Source of the DNA: Pseudomonadota bacterium
GTDB lineage: Bacteria; Pseudomonadota; Gammaproteobacteria; Burkholderiales; Rhodocyclaceae
Assembly: GCA_018241665.1 (NCBI GenBank)
Contig: JAFEDK010000006.1
Span: 1-64,000 of the forward strand
Length of the DNA stretch: 64,000 bases
Direction of reading: 5' to 3'
A model generated the notes under the pieces. The model did no database searches. It worked only from the letters and a program-made list of their open reading frames with translations, and was not told where the DNA came from. This document shows positions 29,217 to 40,800 of the stretch, in pieces (position 1 is the first letter of the stretch; the number at the start of each line of letters is the position of its first letter). A program made the position numbers and the translations under genes.

Positions 29217-30241
29217 GCTGCAAGCTCCTGGGGGAATTCTTCGGGTTCGGCATAGACCAGGCGGCTGTCCCGGTCGGCAAGGCTGCCGAAGAATTCGTCG
29301 ATGGCAGCCAGCTGCGCCTGGACGGTCGGCAGGGTGTTCATGGTCTTGCGGAACTGCGCGGAGCCGACCAGGCCCTTGGTGTACCAGCTGATGTGCTTGC
29401 GGGCGATCTTCACGCCGGTGTCTTCGCCATAGAAGGCATAGAGGTCGGCGAGGTGCTCCTTGCACACCTGCAGGATCTCGGAAACCAGCGGGGGCGGAAG
29501 CTCATCGCCGGTTTTGAGGAAGTGTTCGATCTCGCGGAAGATCCACGGCCGGCCCTGGGCCGCGCGGCCGACCATGACGCCGTCGGCGCCGGTGTAGTCG
29601 AGCACGAACCTGGCCTTCTGCGGCGTGGTGATGTCGCCGTTGGCGATCACCGGGATGCGCACGCGGGTCTTCACGTCGGCGATGGTGTCGTACTCGGCGT
29701 CACCGGTGTACTGGCAGGCGCGGGTACGGCCATGGATGGCGATCAGCTGCACGCCGGATTCCTCCGCGATGCGGGCGATCATCGGGGCGTTCTTGTTGGC
29801 CTTGTTCCAGCCGGTGCGGAACTTGAGCGTGACCGGGGTGTTGCCGGCGGCCTGGATGACCGCCTCGAGGATGCGTGCCACCAGCGGTTCGTCCTGCATC
29901 AGCGCCGAGCCGGCCATCACGTTGCAGACCTTCTTGGCCGGGCAGCCCATGTTGATGTCGATGATCTGCGCGCCGCGATCGATGTTGTGGCGGGCCGCTT
30001 CAGCCATCATGGCCGGATCGGCACCGGCGATCTGCACGGAGATCGGATCCACCTCGCCATCGTGATTGGCGCGCCGCTGGGTCTTGGCGCTGCCATAGAG
30101 AAGGGAGTTGGAGGTGACCATCTCGGACACGGCGAGGCCTGCCCCCATCTTTTTGCAAAGCTGGCGGAAGGGACGATCCGTCACGCCGGCCATCGGCGCG
30201 ACGAACAGGTTGTTTCGCAAGGTGAATCCGGCGAATTGCAT
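29213..30241 (-). CDS. dusB: tRNA-dihydrouridine synthase B
   Basis: A 342-aa FMN enzyme that reduces uridine in the tRNA D-loop. It has the TIM-barrel start NNLFVAPMAGVTDRPFRQLCKKMG, IDINMGCPAKKVCN with the catalytic Cys, and VMVGRAAQGRPWIF for FMN phosphate. ATG 30241 matches the DusB N-terminus. An upstream ATG at 30274 would precede the predicted transcription start and is rejected. It is the first gene of the dusB-fis pair and probably feeds into purH-purD. Confidence 0.95.
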   Translation of the reverse strand: MQFAGFTLRNNLFVAPMAGVTDRPFRQLCKKMGAGLAVSEMVTSNSLLYGSAKTQRRANHDGEVDPISVQIAGADPAMMAEAARHNIDRGAQIIDINMGCPAKKVCNVMAGSALMQDEPLVARILEAVIQAAGNTPVTLKFRTGWNKANKNAPMIARIAEESGVQLIAIHGRTRACQYTGDAEYDTIADVKTRVRIPVIANGDITTPQKARFVLDYTGADGVMVGRAAQGRPWIFREIEHFLKTGDELPPPLVSEILQVCKEHLADLYAFYGEDTGVKIARKHISWYTKGLVGSAQFRKTMNTLPTVQAQLAAIDEFFGSLADRDSRLVYAEPEEFPQELAA

Positions 30242-30272
30242 CGGGGGAGGCACAGCTGGGGAAAAGCAGCGC

Positions 30273-30302
30273 ATTCTACCTCAAGGGCCTGCGCTCTGGC
30301 AG
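30273..30302 (-). promoter_or_regulatory. probable promoter of dusB-fis
   Basis: On the minus strand, -35 CTGCCA (30302-30297) and -10 TAGAAT (30278-30273) are separated by 18 bp. Transcription would begin near 30266, about 25 bases before ATG 30241. The -35 matches four of six consensus bases. Confidence 0.45.
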
Positions 30303-30352
30303 GTGCCGACTTCCCGCAATGGCGTGACCGAATCCCTGGCCGGCAAGGGATT

Positions 30353-31045
30353 TCAGGGCAGCTCGGAGTACTGCATGCGCCCCTGGATGCGTACCGCATG
30401 GGCGGCCAGGCGCGGGCCGTAGGTCTTTTCGTACTTGCGCGGGTTGGGCAGCATCACCGCCAGGCGGGCGGCCTGGGCCGGGCCCAGCTGGGCGGCGGAA
30501 ACCCGGTAGTAGCGCTGGGCGGCAGCTTCACAGCCGAAGAGGCCGTCACCCCATTCGACCACGTTGAGATAGACCTCGAGGATGCGCTGCTTGTCCCACA
30601 GGTTCTCGATCATCACCGTGATGACCGCTTCCTCTGCCTTGCGCAGATAGCTGCGCGACGGCGACAGGAACAGGTTCTTGGCCAGCTGCTGGCTGATCGT
30701 CGAGCCACCGGCGACGGCCTTGCCCTTCTTCTGGTTCTTCTCGATGGCCTTCTGGATGCCGTCCCAGTCGAAGCCTTCGTGATCCACGAACTTGTCGTCC
30801 TCGGCGGCGATCACGGCGCGCTTGAGGTGCACCGAGATCTTTTCGTACGGCACCCAGTGGTACTGGAGCTGGGCGGCGGGATTGCGGGCCAGCAATTCCT
30901 CGCGGCGCAGGCCCATGAAGCTGGTTTCCGACGGCGGCGCCCACTTCCACCACAGGATGTGGCCGAGCAGCCACAGCTGATAGGCGATGAGGAGCAGGAC
31001 CAGCGCCAGCAGGGCGCGGCGGGTCCAGTGCCAGAAGGTCTTCAC
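30353..31045 (-). CDS. mtgA: monofunctional peptidoglycan transglycosylase
   Basis: A 230-aa membrane-anchored glycosyltransferase 51 enzyme that polymerises lipid II into glycan strands. It has one N-terminal transmembrane helix (LLALVLLLIAYQLWLLG). The catalytic region is RAVIAAEDDKFVDHEGFDWDG with the essential Glu, and GGSTISQQLAKNLFLSPSRS follows. There is no transpeptidase domain. GTG 31045 starts 11 bases after the aroE stop; an ATG at 31117 would overlap aroE by 61 bases and add an Arg/Pro-rich tail. It ends the rnb-tonB-like-aroE-mtgA series. Confidence 0.93.
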   Translation of the reverse strand: MKTFWHWTRRALLALVLLLIAYQLWLLGHILWWKWAPPSETSFMGLRREELLARNPAAQLQYHWVPYEKISVHLKRAVIAAEDDKFVDHEGFDWDGIQKAIEKNQKKGKAVAGGSTISQQLAKNLFLSPSRSYLRKAEEAVITVMIENLWDKQRILEVYLNVVEWGDGLFGCEAAAQRYYRVSAAQLGPAQAARLAVMLPNPRKYEKTYGPRLAAHAVRIQGRMQYSELP

Positions 31046-31056
31046 CGCCGGCGTGC

Positions 31057-31875
31057 CTACAGGGCCGCGCGCAGCTCGGCGAGGACCGGGGCGGTTTGCG
31101 GGCGTACGCCGCGCCACAGCAGGAAGCTCTCCGCGGCCTGTTCGACCAGCATACCGAGGCCGTCAGCCAGACGGGCGGCGCCTTGTTCGCGGGCGGTACG
31201 CATGAAGGGGGTGTCGCCCTTGCCGTACATCATGTCGTAGGCCAGGCTGCCCGGCGTATAAAGGCCGGCCGGTAGCTCGGGGGCTGCATCGGACAGGCTG
31301 GCGCTGGTGGCGTTGATGATCACGTCGAAACGCTGGCCGGCCAGTTCGGCAAAGCCGCAACCCTGCGGGCGCAACGGACCGGTGGAGAATTCGTCGGCCA
31401 GCTGGGTCGCCTTGTAGGCGGTGCGGTTGGCGATGGTGAGGCTCGCTGGCTTGGCATCGAGCACTGGCAGGATGGTGCCGCGGGCGGCGCCGCCGGCGCC
31501 GAGCAGAAGCACGCGACGGCCTTCCACCGGGCAACCCAGGTTGACGGTGATGTCGCGCAGGATGCCGGCACCGTCGGTGTTGTCTCCGAGCACGCCGTCC
31601 GGGCCGAAGGCCAGGGTGTTGACCGCGCCGGCGGCCAGCGCCCGCGGGGTGTGGCGGTCGGCAAAGTCGAAGGCTTCGAGCTTGAAGGGCACGGTCACGT
31701 TGAGGCCGCGGCCGCCAGCGGCGCGGAAAGCCTCGACGGTCGCGACGAAGGCATCGAGGGGCGCCAGCAGTGCCTCATAGCTCAGGGCCTGGCCGGTCTG
31801 GGCGGCGAACAGGGTATGGATGCGTGGCGACTTGCTGTGGGCGATCGGGTTGCCGATGACGGCGTAGCGGTCCAT
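31057..31875 (-). CDS. aroE: shikimate dehydrogenase
   Basis: A 272-aa NADPH-dependent enzyme reducing 3-dehydroshikimate to shikimate. N-terminal [17 protein letters not shown] and [11 protein letters not shown] carry the substrate-binding Ser and catalytic Lys. The Rossmann segment is [12 protein letters not shown], followed by [13 protein letters not shown] and the C-terminal [13 protein letters not shown] complete the family pattern. It begins eight bases after the tonB-like stop. Confidence 0.96.
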   Translation of the reverse strand: MDRYAVIGNPIAHSKSPRIHTLFAAQTGQALSYEALLAPLDAFVATVEAFRAAGGRGLNVTVPFKLEAFDFADRHTPRALAAGAVNTLAFGPDGVLGDNTDGAGILRDITVNLGCPVEGRRVLLLGAGGAARGTILPVLDAKPASLTIANRTAYKATQLADEFSTGPLRPQGCGFAELAGQRFDVIINATSASLSDAAPELPAGLYTPGSLAYDMMYGKGDTPFMRTAREQGAARLADGLGMLVEQAAESFLLWRGVRPQTAPVLAELRAAL

Positions 31876-31882
31876 CTTGGGC

Positions 31883-32848
31883 TTATTCTTTCTTGGAGGA
31901 CGTCTGCAGCATGTCCGAATTGGTGAAGGTCCAGGTGCGAGTGATCTCGATCACGTCGGTATCACGCCGGATGTCCGGCGGGAACGGGGCGTAGGGCGCA
32001 GCCAGCTGGACGATGCGGCGGGCTGCGTCGTCCAGCACCTTATGGCCGGACGAGCGGTGGATGTCGATGCTCTGCACCGTGCCGTCGGCGCGGATCGTGA
32101 CGGACAGCAGCAGGCTGCCGTAGAGCTTGCCGCGGGCGGCGTCCGGGTAGTTGAGGGTGCCGACTCGCTCGATCTTCTGGCGCCAGTCTTCCGCATACTG
32201 GGCAAAGCGGTATTCCTGGGCGCGGGCTCCGATGAACTTTTTACGCGGCCGTGCGGAGTAATCGACCATGTCCTTGTCGATCTGCGCCTCGATACGGGCC
32301 ACCGCGGCGGAGCTGTCGAGGAGGTCGTAGCCGGACACCGGGCGCGGCGGGGCCTCGGTGGGCGCGACCTGCTGGTTATCCACCGGCAGTGCGGTGCGGC
32401 CGCGGCTGCTGGTCAGCGCCTGGGACTGGGGAGTCTGCGGCGCCTCGCTGCGCTGTTGCGCCTCGACGAGGCTGTCGCCGCTGCGGGTCTGGTCGAGGGG
32501 GGGCAGCGGGGTACTCGGCTTGCCTTCCTGGCCGCCGGTGCCGCCGGCGTCCAGGTTGGTCTGGGCCAGCACATCGGCCTGCTCCGGGCGGTCGGCGTGG
32601 CGCGAATTGACGAGCACGACTTCCAGACCCTTGTCCCGGCGGAACAGTTTGTCCGCATCCGGCATCACGAAGTGGACGGAGAGGAGGATGGCGTGCAGGC
32701 TCAGGGACAGGCCGACTCCCCATTCCAGCGCATAGCGTGCCGTTCCGCCGGTGAACACCGGCCAGGCGCGGCCCCCGCCGGCTGCGGGCGGCGTGCTTGG
32801 CGGCGGGGTCGGCTGTGCAGGCGGAGGAGGGCGGCGCAAGGCTTGCAT
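31883..32848 (-). CDS. TonB-like energy transducer
   Basis: A 321-aa protein with TonB architecture. A short Pro-rich cytosolic tail ([15 protein letters not shown], 7-21) precedes one membrane anchor ([24 protein letters not shown], about 39-62). A long Pro/Gln/Ser-rich periplasmic linker follows, then a C-terminal TonB-type domain ([31 protein letters not shown] with PFPPDI near the end). Classical TonB carries energy from ExbB/ExbD to outer-membrane receptors. No exbB, exbD or receptor gene is adjacent. It lies ten bases downstream of the RNase II-type gene, so it may serve an envelope role other than siderophore uptake. Confidence 0.85.
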   Translation of the reverse strand: MQALRRPPPPAQPTPPPSTPPAAGGGRAWPVFTGGTARYALEWGVGLSLSLHAILLSVHFVMPDADKLFRRDKGLEVVLVNSRHADRPEQADVLAQTNLDAGGTGGQEGKPSTPLPPLDQTRSGDSLVEAQQRSEAPQTPQSQALTSSRGRTALPVDNQQVAPTEAPPRPVSGYDLLDSSAAVARIEAQIDKDMVDYSARPRKKFIGARAQEYRFAQYAEDWRQKIERVGTLNYPDAARGKLYGSLLLSVTIRADGTVQSIDIHRSSGHKVLDDAARRIVQLAAPYAPFPPDIRRDTDVIEITRTWTFTNSDMLQTSSKKE

Positions 32849-32857
32849 GGGACGAAC

Positions 32858-34822
32858 TCAGGCCGTGGCCGGCGGCGCTTCCGTGGTTTCCGCGGCGGGA
32901 GCGTCCGGCACTGCCTCGTCGGACGGTAGCTCCTCGTCGTCGGGGAGACTGTCGGCGCTCGCGGCAGCCAGAGTTTCGACGTAGGTGGCGTGGACTTCCA
33001 CGTCCACCAGATCGGTCCGTTCGACGGCCAGGCGCACGCGGGTGCCCGGCGGCAGGGTCGGCATCGACGGGACCTTGAAGACGAAGGGGATCTCGTCGAG
33101 GCGGACCAGGCTCTCGCGCAGGACACGGGCCGTCATCGGCGGGTGGCCGGCCTGGCGCAGCCAGCGCACGCACCAGTAGCGCTCCATGCCGCGCTGGAAC
33201 TCGGCATAGGCGGCGTAGGTGAGCTCGAAGTCGCGCATCGCCGCGATCAGGTCCGGCGACTTGGGCGGGAAGGTCGGTGCGGTGCCGCTCAGCCAGCTGA
33301 TCAGCTGCCACTGGTTGACCAGGTCCACATAGCGCCGCAACGGCGAGCTGGACCAGGCGTAGCAATCGACGCCGAGGCCTTCGTGGGGCGCCGCGGCGGT
33401 GGTCATGCGGACCTTGCCGCCGGTCTGGGCCCGGTACAGGGCCGGGATGCCGGCATCGGCGAGGGCCTTGCCCCAGGTGCTGTTGGCGGCAATCATCAGC
33501 TCGGCGACCAGTTTGTCGAGCGGCGAGCCGCGCGGGCGGCGGCCGATCTCGATGCGGCCGGGGCCGTCGTCGGTGACGGCATTCCAGTCGACGCTGAAGT
33601 TGTAGTCCACCAGGTTCTGGTTGGCGGCAGGCTTGCCGCGGCCGGCCTCGAGGACGGTGGCCAGCTCCCACAGCAGGGTCAGCTCGGCCTTCCACGGGAA
33701 GTCGGGGCCGCCTTCGGCCAAGGTGGTTTCGTTGAAGACCGGCTCGATGTCGTGGTGGCGCAGGTTGGCGGCCACCGGCACGCGTTCGAGGCGCGAGCTG
33801 TTGCCGGTGACCATCAGGTCGCGGCTGACGTCCAGGTACAGGGACAGGGCCGGACAGTCGCGTCCTTCACCCAGTGTGAAGCGGGCGACCACGTCGTCCG
33901 GCAGCATGGTGATCTTGTTGCCGGGCATGTACACCGTCGACAGGCGCTCGCGGGCGATGCCGTCGAGGGCCGAGTCACGGCCGAAGCCCAGGCCCGGCGC
34001 AGCGATGTGGATGCCGATGCGCCAGCCGTCGGCTGTGGGCGTGACCGAGAAGGCGTCGTCGATCTCGGTGGTGGCCGCATCGTCGATGGAGAACGCGCGC
34101 ACGTCGGCGAGGGGCAGCTCGGTCGGTTCGACGGGGGCTTCGACGGCCGGGAAGGCGGTGCCGTCTGGAAAATACTCGAACAGGAAGCGGTCGAAATGCA
34201 GCTCGTGGGACGAAGCCAGCGCGCCGCAGTCGAGCAGCAGGCGGGCCGCCGACTTGCCGTTTTCGGCACAGGCGGCTTCCAGGGCCTTGGTCTCGAGGCG
34301 GTTGCGATCCGGCTTGTAAAGGAGCTGGCGGATCAGCGGCTTGAGTTCTTCCGGAACCTGGCCGGCCAGGAGTTCGTCACGCATGCGCTCGACGGCGGCG
34401 GCCTGCTGGCGTTTCTTCTCGAGGCCGGCGAGAGCGGCCTGCAGGATCTCGGCCGGTGCCTTGCGGAAACGGCCCTTGCCCTTGCGGTGAAAGTAGATCG
34501 GTGCGGCGTGCAGGCGCAGCAGCACGGCCACGGATTCCACCGGGTTCGGCGCATGGCCGAAGTACTCCTGCGCGAACTCGGCAAAGCCGAACTCCTCGTC
34601 GCCGCAGACTTCCCACAAGAACTCGGTGTCGAGGCCTTCCGCCTCGGTTTCGGCGCGGTCCAGCAGTTCGCCGGCGGAAGGCTGGGCGAAGCGCAGCAGC
34701 ACATCCTTGCTCTTCAGCTTGAGGCGCTTGCCGTGGGGCGTTTCCACCTGCAGGGAGGCGTCGTTGTCGGTCAGGATGGTGCCGGTCTTGAAGGCACCAT
34801 CCTCTTCGAAGAGCAGATTCAT
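32858..34822 (-). CDS. rnb: RNase II-family 3'-5' exoribonuclease
   Basis: A 654-aa RNB-domain exoribonuclease. An N-terminal nucleic-acid-binding region is followed by the catalytic core (about 225-545): FSIDDAATTEIDDAFSV holds the metal-binding aspartates, and SSSPLRRYVDLVNQWQL is the RNB signature near the 3' end of the core. A short beta-rich segment resembling a reduced S1 domain (LPPGTRVRLAVERTDLVDVEV) follows, then an acidic tail. It lacks the extra N-terminal and basic C-terminal regions of RNase R. It degrades single-stranded mRNA. It heads the rnb-tonB-like-aroE-mtgA unit. Confidence 0.9.
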   Translation of the reverse strand: MNLLFEEDGAFKTGTILTDNDASLQVETPHGKRLKLKSKDVLLRFAQPSAGELLDRAETEAEGLDTEFLWEVCGDEEFGFAEFAQEYFGHAPNPVESVAVLLRLHAAPIYFHRKGKGRFRKAPAEILQAALAGLEKKRQQAAAVERMRDELLAGQVPEELKPLIRQLLYKPDRNRLETKALEAACAENGKSAARLLLDCGALASSHELHFDRFLFEYFPDGTAFPAVEAPVEPTELPLADVRAFSIDDAATTEIDDAFSVTPTADGWRIGIHIAAPGLGFGRDSALDGIARERLSTVYMPGNKITMLPDDVVARFTLGEGRDCPALSLYLDVSRDLMVTGNSSRLERVPVAANLRHHDIEPVFNETTLAEGGPDFPWKAELTLLWELATVLEAGRGKPAANQNLVDYNFSVDWNAVTDDGPGRIEIGRRPRGSPLDKLVAELMIAANSTWGKALADAGIPALYRAQTGGKVRMTTAAAPHEGLGVDCYAWSSSPLRRYVDLVNQWQLISWLSGTAPTFPPKSPDLIAAMRDFELTYAAYAEFQRGMERYWCVRWLRQAGHPPMTARVLRESLVRLDEIPFVFKVPSMPTLPPGTRVRLAVERTDLVDVEVHATYVETLAAASADSLPDDEELPSDEAVPDAPAAETTEAPPATA

Positions 34823-34872
34823 GGAATGGCCAAGCGGGAAAACAGCCGATTATAGCCAAGCCGGGCCCCGGC

Positions 34873-34898
34873 CCGGACGAAAGCGGTGTTTCGTCCGG
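34873..34898 (-). terminator. hairpin after the pil chemosensory cluster
   Basis: CCGGACGAAA (34873-34882) pairs with TTTCGTCCGG (34889-34898) around a 6-nt loop, directly after the pilL stop. It has a perfect 10-bp stem but no T-run beyond it on the minus strand. Confidence 0.5.
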
Positions 34899-34899
34899 A

Positions 34900-37800
34900 T
34901 CAGGCCGGCGTGGCGACGAAGTCGTGGATCAGGCCGAGCAGCACGTCTTCGTCGTAGGGCTTGCCAAGGTAGTGGTTGACGCCGATCTCCTCAGCGTAAC
35001 GCTTGTGCTTTTCCGCCGTGCGGGAGGTGATCATGATGATCGGCACGGCCTTCAGGCGGGCGTCGGCGCGGATGTTGCGGGTCAGGTCGAAGCCGTCCAT
35101 GCGTGGCATCTCGATGTCGGCGATGACCACGTCGGGGGTGACGGTGAGCAACTGCTCCAGCGCGTCGACGCCGTCCTTGGCGGTGACGACCCGGTAGCCT
35201 TCCCGTTCGAGCAGGCGTCCGGTGATCTTGCGCACCGTCAGGGAATCGTCCACCACCATCACAGTGGGCTGGCTCGGCGTGCTGTCACCCACTGGTGCCG
35301 GGAGGTTCTCGTCGCCCCGGTCCGGGCTGCGGCCGGCCAGCGCCACCGGGTTGAGGATCAGCACGATCTCGCCATCGCCGAGCACCGTGGCACCCGAGTA
35401 ACCCACCATCCGGGCGTACTGCGGCCCGGCGTTCTTGACGACGATTTCCTGGTTGCCACGCAGGGCGTCCACATGCAGGGCGAGGGTTTCGCTACCGGCG
35501 CGCAGCAGCAGCACCCAGTTGAAGCGTTCCACCTGGGGCTGGGACACCTGGTCGCCGAGCAGGCGCGGCAGGTAGCGGTAGCCGTAGTGCTCGCCGAGCC
35601 AGTCGGTGCCATGTTCGCTGCGGATCTTCTCGAGGGCTTCGGCCTTCAATTCCAGCACCTGGGCGACCATCGACGACGGGATCGCGAAGGTCCGGTTGCC
35701 GGCGCGTACCAGCAGGGCCTGGGTGACCGCGAGGGTCAGCGGCAGGTGGATGCGGAAGGTGGTGCCCTCGCCGGGCGTGGTGTCCACGCTGATACGCCCG
35801 CCCACTGCGGCAGTCTCGCTCTTCACCACGTCCATGCCGACGCCGCGGCCGGCCAGGCTGGACAGGCTGGCGGTGGAGAAGCCCGGCACGAAGATCAGGT
35901 TGGTGAGGCGCTTGTCGTCGGTCTCCTCATCGGCGCTGATCAGTCCGCTGTCGATGGCGTGCTGGCGGATGCGTGCGAAGTCGAGGCCGGCGCCGTCATC
36001 GCGGAATTCGATCAACACCTCGTTGCCCTCGTGGGCGATCTTGAGGGTGATCTGGCCGATCTCGGACTTGCCGGTTTCCCGGCGTGCGTCGGGCGGCTCG
36101 ATACCGTGGGCAACGGCGTTGCGCACCAGGTGGGCGAGGGGGCCGCTCATGGCGTCGAGCACGCTGCGGTCGATTTCGATCTGCCCGCCGATGATGTCCA
36201 GGTTGGCGCGGCGGCCGAGTTCCTTGGCGGTCTGGCGGACCAGGCGGTAGAGCCGCTCGGCCAGGCTGTCGAAGGGCACCATGCGTACGTGCATCAGCGA
36301 CTGCTGCAGTTCGCGGGCCATGCGGGACTGAGCGTGCAGCGCCGACTCGGCGCCGTCGAGGTTGCGCAGCAGGTTCTGCTGCACGGTGGTCACGTCGCCG
36401 ACGCTCTCCGCCATCATCCGGGTGAGTTCCTGCAGACGGGTATAGCGGTCCATCTCCAGGGGGTCGAACTCGGTGTGCTGGGTTTCGACCTGGGACAGGC
36501 GCGACTGCATCTGGCTGTCGGCCTGGATCTCGATCTCGCGCAACTGGTTGCGCAGGCGGATGACGTTCTCGGTGAGGTCGAGCAGAGAGCGGCGCAGCGT
36601 GCGCAGCTCGCCTTCGATGCGGGTCCGCGCGATGCTGATTTCGCCGGCTTCGTTGACGAACTGGTCGATCCGGCCGGCGTCCACCCGCAGTTGGGTGCGG
36701 GCGGCAGGGCTGGCTGCTTCGCCGGCCTGCGGCGGCACGGCCTCGTCGGCCGGTGCTTCGGCGCTGAGCGGCGCCGGGGCACTGACCGCCTGACCGCTTT
36801 GCAGCGCATCAAGGGTCTGGCGGGCCTGGTCGAGGGCGTTTTCGATCTCGTCGACGATCTCGGTGCTGCCCGGAGCCTGGGCCCGGGCCCGTTCGAGACG
36901 GGTTTCCAGGTCATGCAGGCTCTGTCCGAGGTTCATGGCCCCGACCATCCGGGCGCTGCCCTTCAGGGTATGCAGCAGGCGGGCCACGCCGCTGGCATGG
37001 CTGGTCTCGCCCGGCGCGGCACGCCAGGCACGCAAGGCCGTGTCGAGGTGGTCGAGGAGTTCGTTGCCCTCGTCGAGGAAGATCGGCAGCAGTTCCGGGT
37101 CGAGTTCGTCGCGAAGCGGGGTTGCACTGGGGGCGCTTTCCACCGGCCGCGTCGGGGTTTCCTCGCGGGGGCGCAGGGTGGCCGTGACCAGCTCGGGCGG
37201 CGCGGTTTCCGTCACCAGCCCGATGATCTCGCCGAGTTGGGAGGCCAGGATGGCGTCGAGCCGTTCGATCAGTTCCGGCTCGGGATCGGGCAGCACGCGG
37301 GCGCCCAGCTGCACCACCATGCTTTCGAGGGCGGCGGCGGTGTCGATCAGGACTTCCGCCTGCTCGGCGGAGGGGGGCTGGTCGAGGTCGGAAAGCCGTT
37401 GCTGGGCCAGTTCGAGGGCCTTGGCCAGCTGCTGAGGGGCGCTGAAGTGAGCGGTGCCCGAAATGCCGGCCAGGGTGTGGGCCGCGCGGATCGATACCGT
37501 CGGCGGCGTCAGGGTCGGGTTGAGCGGCAGCCGCGAGAGTTCCTGGCGCAGCGTTGCAATGTGCTGGCGGGCCTCGGCGAGATAGAGGTCGAACAGCGGG
37601 CGGGACAGGATGACCCCACCCAGACGGACCTCGTCCGGCCCGGCCGCGGGCTCGGCGACTTCGGCTTCCTCTTCTTCCGCCGGGGCGGCCGCGGCGCTGG
37701 TTTCGTCGAGGTCCTCGAGTTCTTCCAGGGCTTCGCCGGCAAGCTCAAGGTCTTCTGCCGGGAGCGCCTCCTCGAGCAAGGCTTCGTCTTCAAGGGCTTC

Positions 37801-40800
37801 GGCAGGCGCTTCTTCCGGTGCGGTCTCCGTCTCTGCCGTGGTGTGCGTTGTTTCGTCGTGCGGGGGAGCGAGGAGTGCGTCGAGATCGAAGGCTTCGATG
37901 GCTTCGATGGGCTCGGAAAGCTCGACGGATTCCAGTTCTTCCAGTGCCTCCGAGGCTTCCTCCTCTGAGGGGAACTCGAAGCTGTCGGAGAGCGCCGGCT
38001 CCACGAGTTCGATGGCCTCTTCATCGGCCGGCAGCGCTACGTCCGACTCCAGCGGTTCCAGTTCCGCCTGCACTTCCTCGTCGATGTCGAGGATTTCCAG
38101 CGCTTCGAGGGGCGGCGTGGTTTCTGCGGTCGGCAGGTCGGCAGCCGCCACGGGAGCGGGGGCCTCGTCCTCGACCGGGAGCTCGAAGCTCAGGTCGAAA
38201 TCGACGGGCGTGGGCGCTGCCTCCTCGGTGATTTCCTCGAGGGCGACGCTCTCGGGCTCGGCAGGCGCGGCTGAGGCGGGTTCGGCTTCGCTCGGCGGGG
38301 CCTCGGCGTGGGCTTCCTCGAAACTCAGGTCGGGGAAGTTGAGGTCGAGGTCGACGGTCTCGATGGCGCTGGCGTGGGCTGCCGCCGCCAGCGTGAGGCT
38401 CTCGCCCAGGTCGGTGGCGGCAAAGTCCAGCTCGGGCAGGGTGATCGATGCCTCCAGGTCCACCTCCTGCGGGGCGCTGTCGAGGCTGATCTCGGTCAGG
38501 GCAGGTTCCGCACTGGGGATCGGGGCTGGCGTCGCCGGCACTTCCGGCGAGGGCGTGGCGGTCGGTGCCGCGGTCTCGTTGCGCAGCCGGGCCGCTTCGG
38601 CGAGCAGGGCGCTGACATCCTTCTGGTGGCCGGCGCCGGCTTCGAGCTGGTCGATCCACGCGGAGAACTCCCGCAGGCCATCACCAATCAGGCGCAGCAG
38701 TTCGTCTCCAACCGGCAGCTCAAGGCGCAGCCAGTGGTTGAGAGTCTGCTCCATGCCCCAGGCGGCTTCGCCAAAATCCTTGAGCCCGACCATCCGGCCG
38801 CTGCCCTTGAGGGTATGGAAGCTGCGCCGGATGTTGGTGAGCACTTCCACGTCGGCCGGGTCCTGCTCCAGCCGCGCCAGGTTGCTGGCGATGGCGGCGC
38901 GGACGTCGATGGCCTCCTCGATGAAGATCGCCAGCAATTCGGCATCGAGCTCTTCCTCGCTGGCCTCGATCAGTCGGCTGGCCTCCGGGGACAGGGCCGG
39001 CGCCTCGGTGGTGGCGATCGGCGGAGCCTCGCTGAACAGGGCGCCGGCGTCGAGCAGGCTGAGGGCCTGGCGGGCCTGCTTTTCGAGTTCGCTGTCGGCG
39101 GTCAGGGAGGCGTCCTGGCGCAGGCTCTCCAGGTTGATCTGCAGTTCGGTGCGCAGGCCCGAGTCGTTCGGGTTGTCCTTCAGGGCGGCGGCGAGGGCGG
39201 CGGCTTCCTTGCGCTGCTGGGCGAGTTCGGCCTCGATGCTGGTTGTCGCGGGGCGCTGGAGGTCGGCGTCGGGGTACAGGATCCGCTCGAGGTCGGCCGG
39301 ACCGTGCTGCAGGGCTTCGATATAGATGCCGAGGGCCGACAGGCGGTGGGCGATTTCCTCGAAGTCCTGCTGGTTCGAGGAAACGTCCTCGCTGGCGGAG
39401 AGGGCGCGGATGCGGGCTGCGGCGTCTTGCAGCAGGCGCACGGCGCCGTCTTCGTTGAGAACTGAAAGGGCTCCTTCGATCTGCTTGAGGGGATCGCGAA
39501 CCGCGGCGAGGATGTCCGTACGGGTCGGCGCCCGGAAGAAGCTGTCCAGGTTCTGCTCGACGTCGCCGAGCGAGGCCAGGATCTCGTGGGCCAGCTGGCG
39601 GTTGAGGTGGCGGGTCTGGCTGTCGCTGTCGGCGATTTCCAGTGGCGCGACTGCCTCGCCCCGCTGGTGGGCCTGCAGGCGGCCGACCAGTTGGGACAGC
39701 TGGGCCGGGCTGACGTCATCGCCATGCTGGTGATTGTCGAGGCGGGCCTCCAGCAGAAGCATCGTCGACGCCATGTCCATGGACAGGGCGTCGGTCAGCT
39801 GCAGCGGGTCCTGGCGCAACCAGCGCGCGGTGGTGCCCAGCTCGTCGAGGAGGGTCGAGACCTCCGGCTGGTCGATGCTCAAGGCCAGGTCGGCCAGGGG
39901 CGCGATGGCGTCCTGGAAACGGGGCAGGCCGATGGCGCTTCCCTTGGCGAACTGGTTCCAGGCTTCCTTGGCGTCGACCAGGCCGCTGCGCAGGCTGGCC
40001 AGCAGGGGCGCCTGGGGCGTGTCGCTGATGGAGCGCTTGCCGGCCGGGATCAGGTGTTCCAGTCGGTAGGCGGCGCGGACCTTGTCGATGGTCGGCGAGG
40101 CGGCGGAGGACACCGCGATCTGGTACAGCACGTCGCGCATGAGGCGTTCGGCAACGATGCCGGAGCCTTCCAGAACGCGCCGCATCTGGGCATCGATGCG
40201 GCCGCAGAGGCGCTTGCTGACGGCGTCTGCCGGAATACCCTGCAGGCTGAGGGCGTCGAAGAAGGCCGAACAGGCGAGCCAGAAGGCCCGCGCGGCGGGA
40301 ACCGCCTGCAGGTCCTCGATGCCGCTGGCGGCTTCGCGCATTTCCTGCGGGCCGGACGGGTCCTGGGGGGTGCGGAACCACTTCAGCAGACCCCGCTCGA
40401 AGCGGCTGCGCAGACTGCGCAACAGCTTGGGGTCGTCACTGTCGGCGGCCGGAGCGGTGAATTCCGGACGCTGATTCAGGTCCGGGAAGAACAGCTCGCT
40501 GGCGGTTGGCGCTTCCTGCCCCCGTGCCGCTGCCAGCTCGGCATACAGGTCGAACAGGCGCAGGGCCTGGTCGGGCTGGCCGCGGGTCAGTTCGTCCAGG
40601 TAGTTGCCGATGGCCGCGATGCAGCGGGCGGCCAGCTGGGAAATCTCGGGCGTGCAGGCGATCTGCTGGGCGGCCAGCTCACCGAGCAGGCGGTCGAGCT
40701 GGTCGGAGAACTGGGTCAGCCCGTCCAGTCCGACGATGGACAGCGCACCGTGGGCCTGGTGCAGGTGGGTCTGGGCAAACTTGATCCGGCCAAGGCGGTC

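Noticed and set aside
27345-29255. A 636-aa frame antisense to purH and fis
   Set aside because: Low-complexity Gly/Val/Asp/Gln composition and complete overlap with well-conserved PurH and Fis.
34924-39325. Long antisense frames over pilL (1014 and 571 aa)
   Set aside because: They arise from the codon bias of the opposite strand. The Ser/Ala-rich 571-aa frame mirrors the acidic linker of PilL and has no ribosome binding site or family feature.
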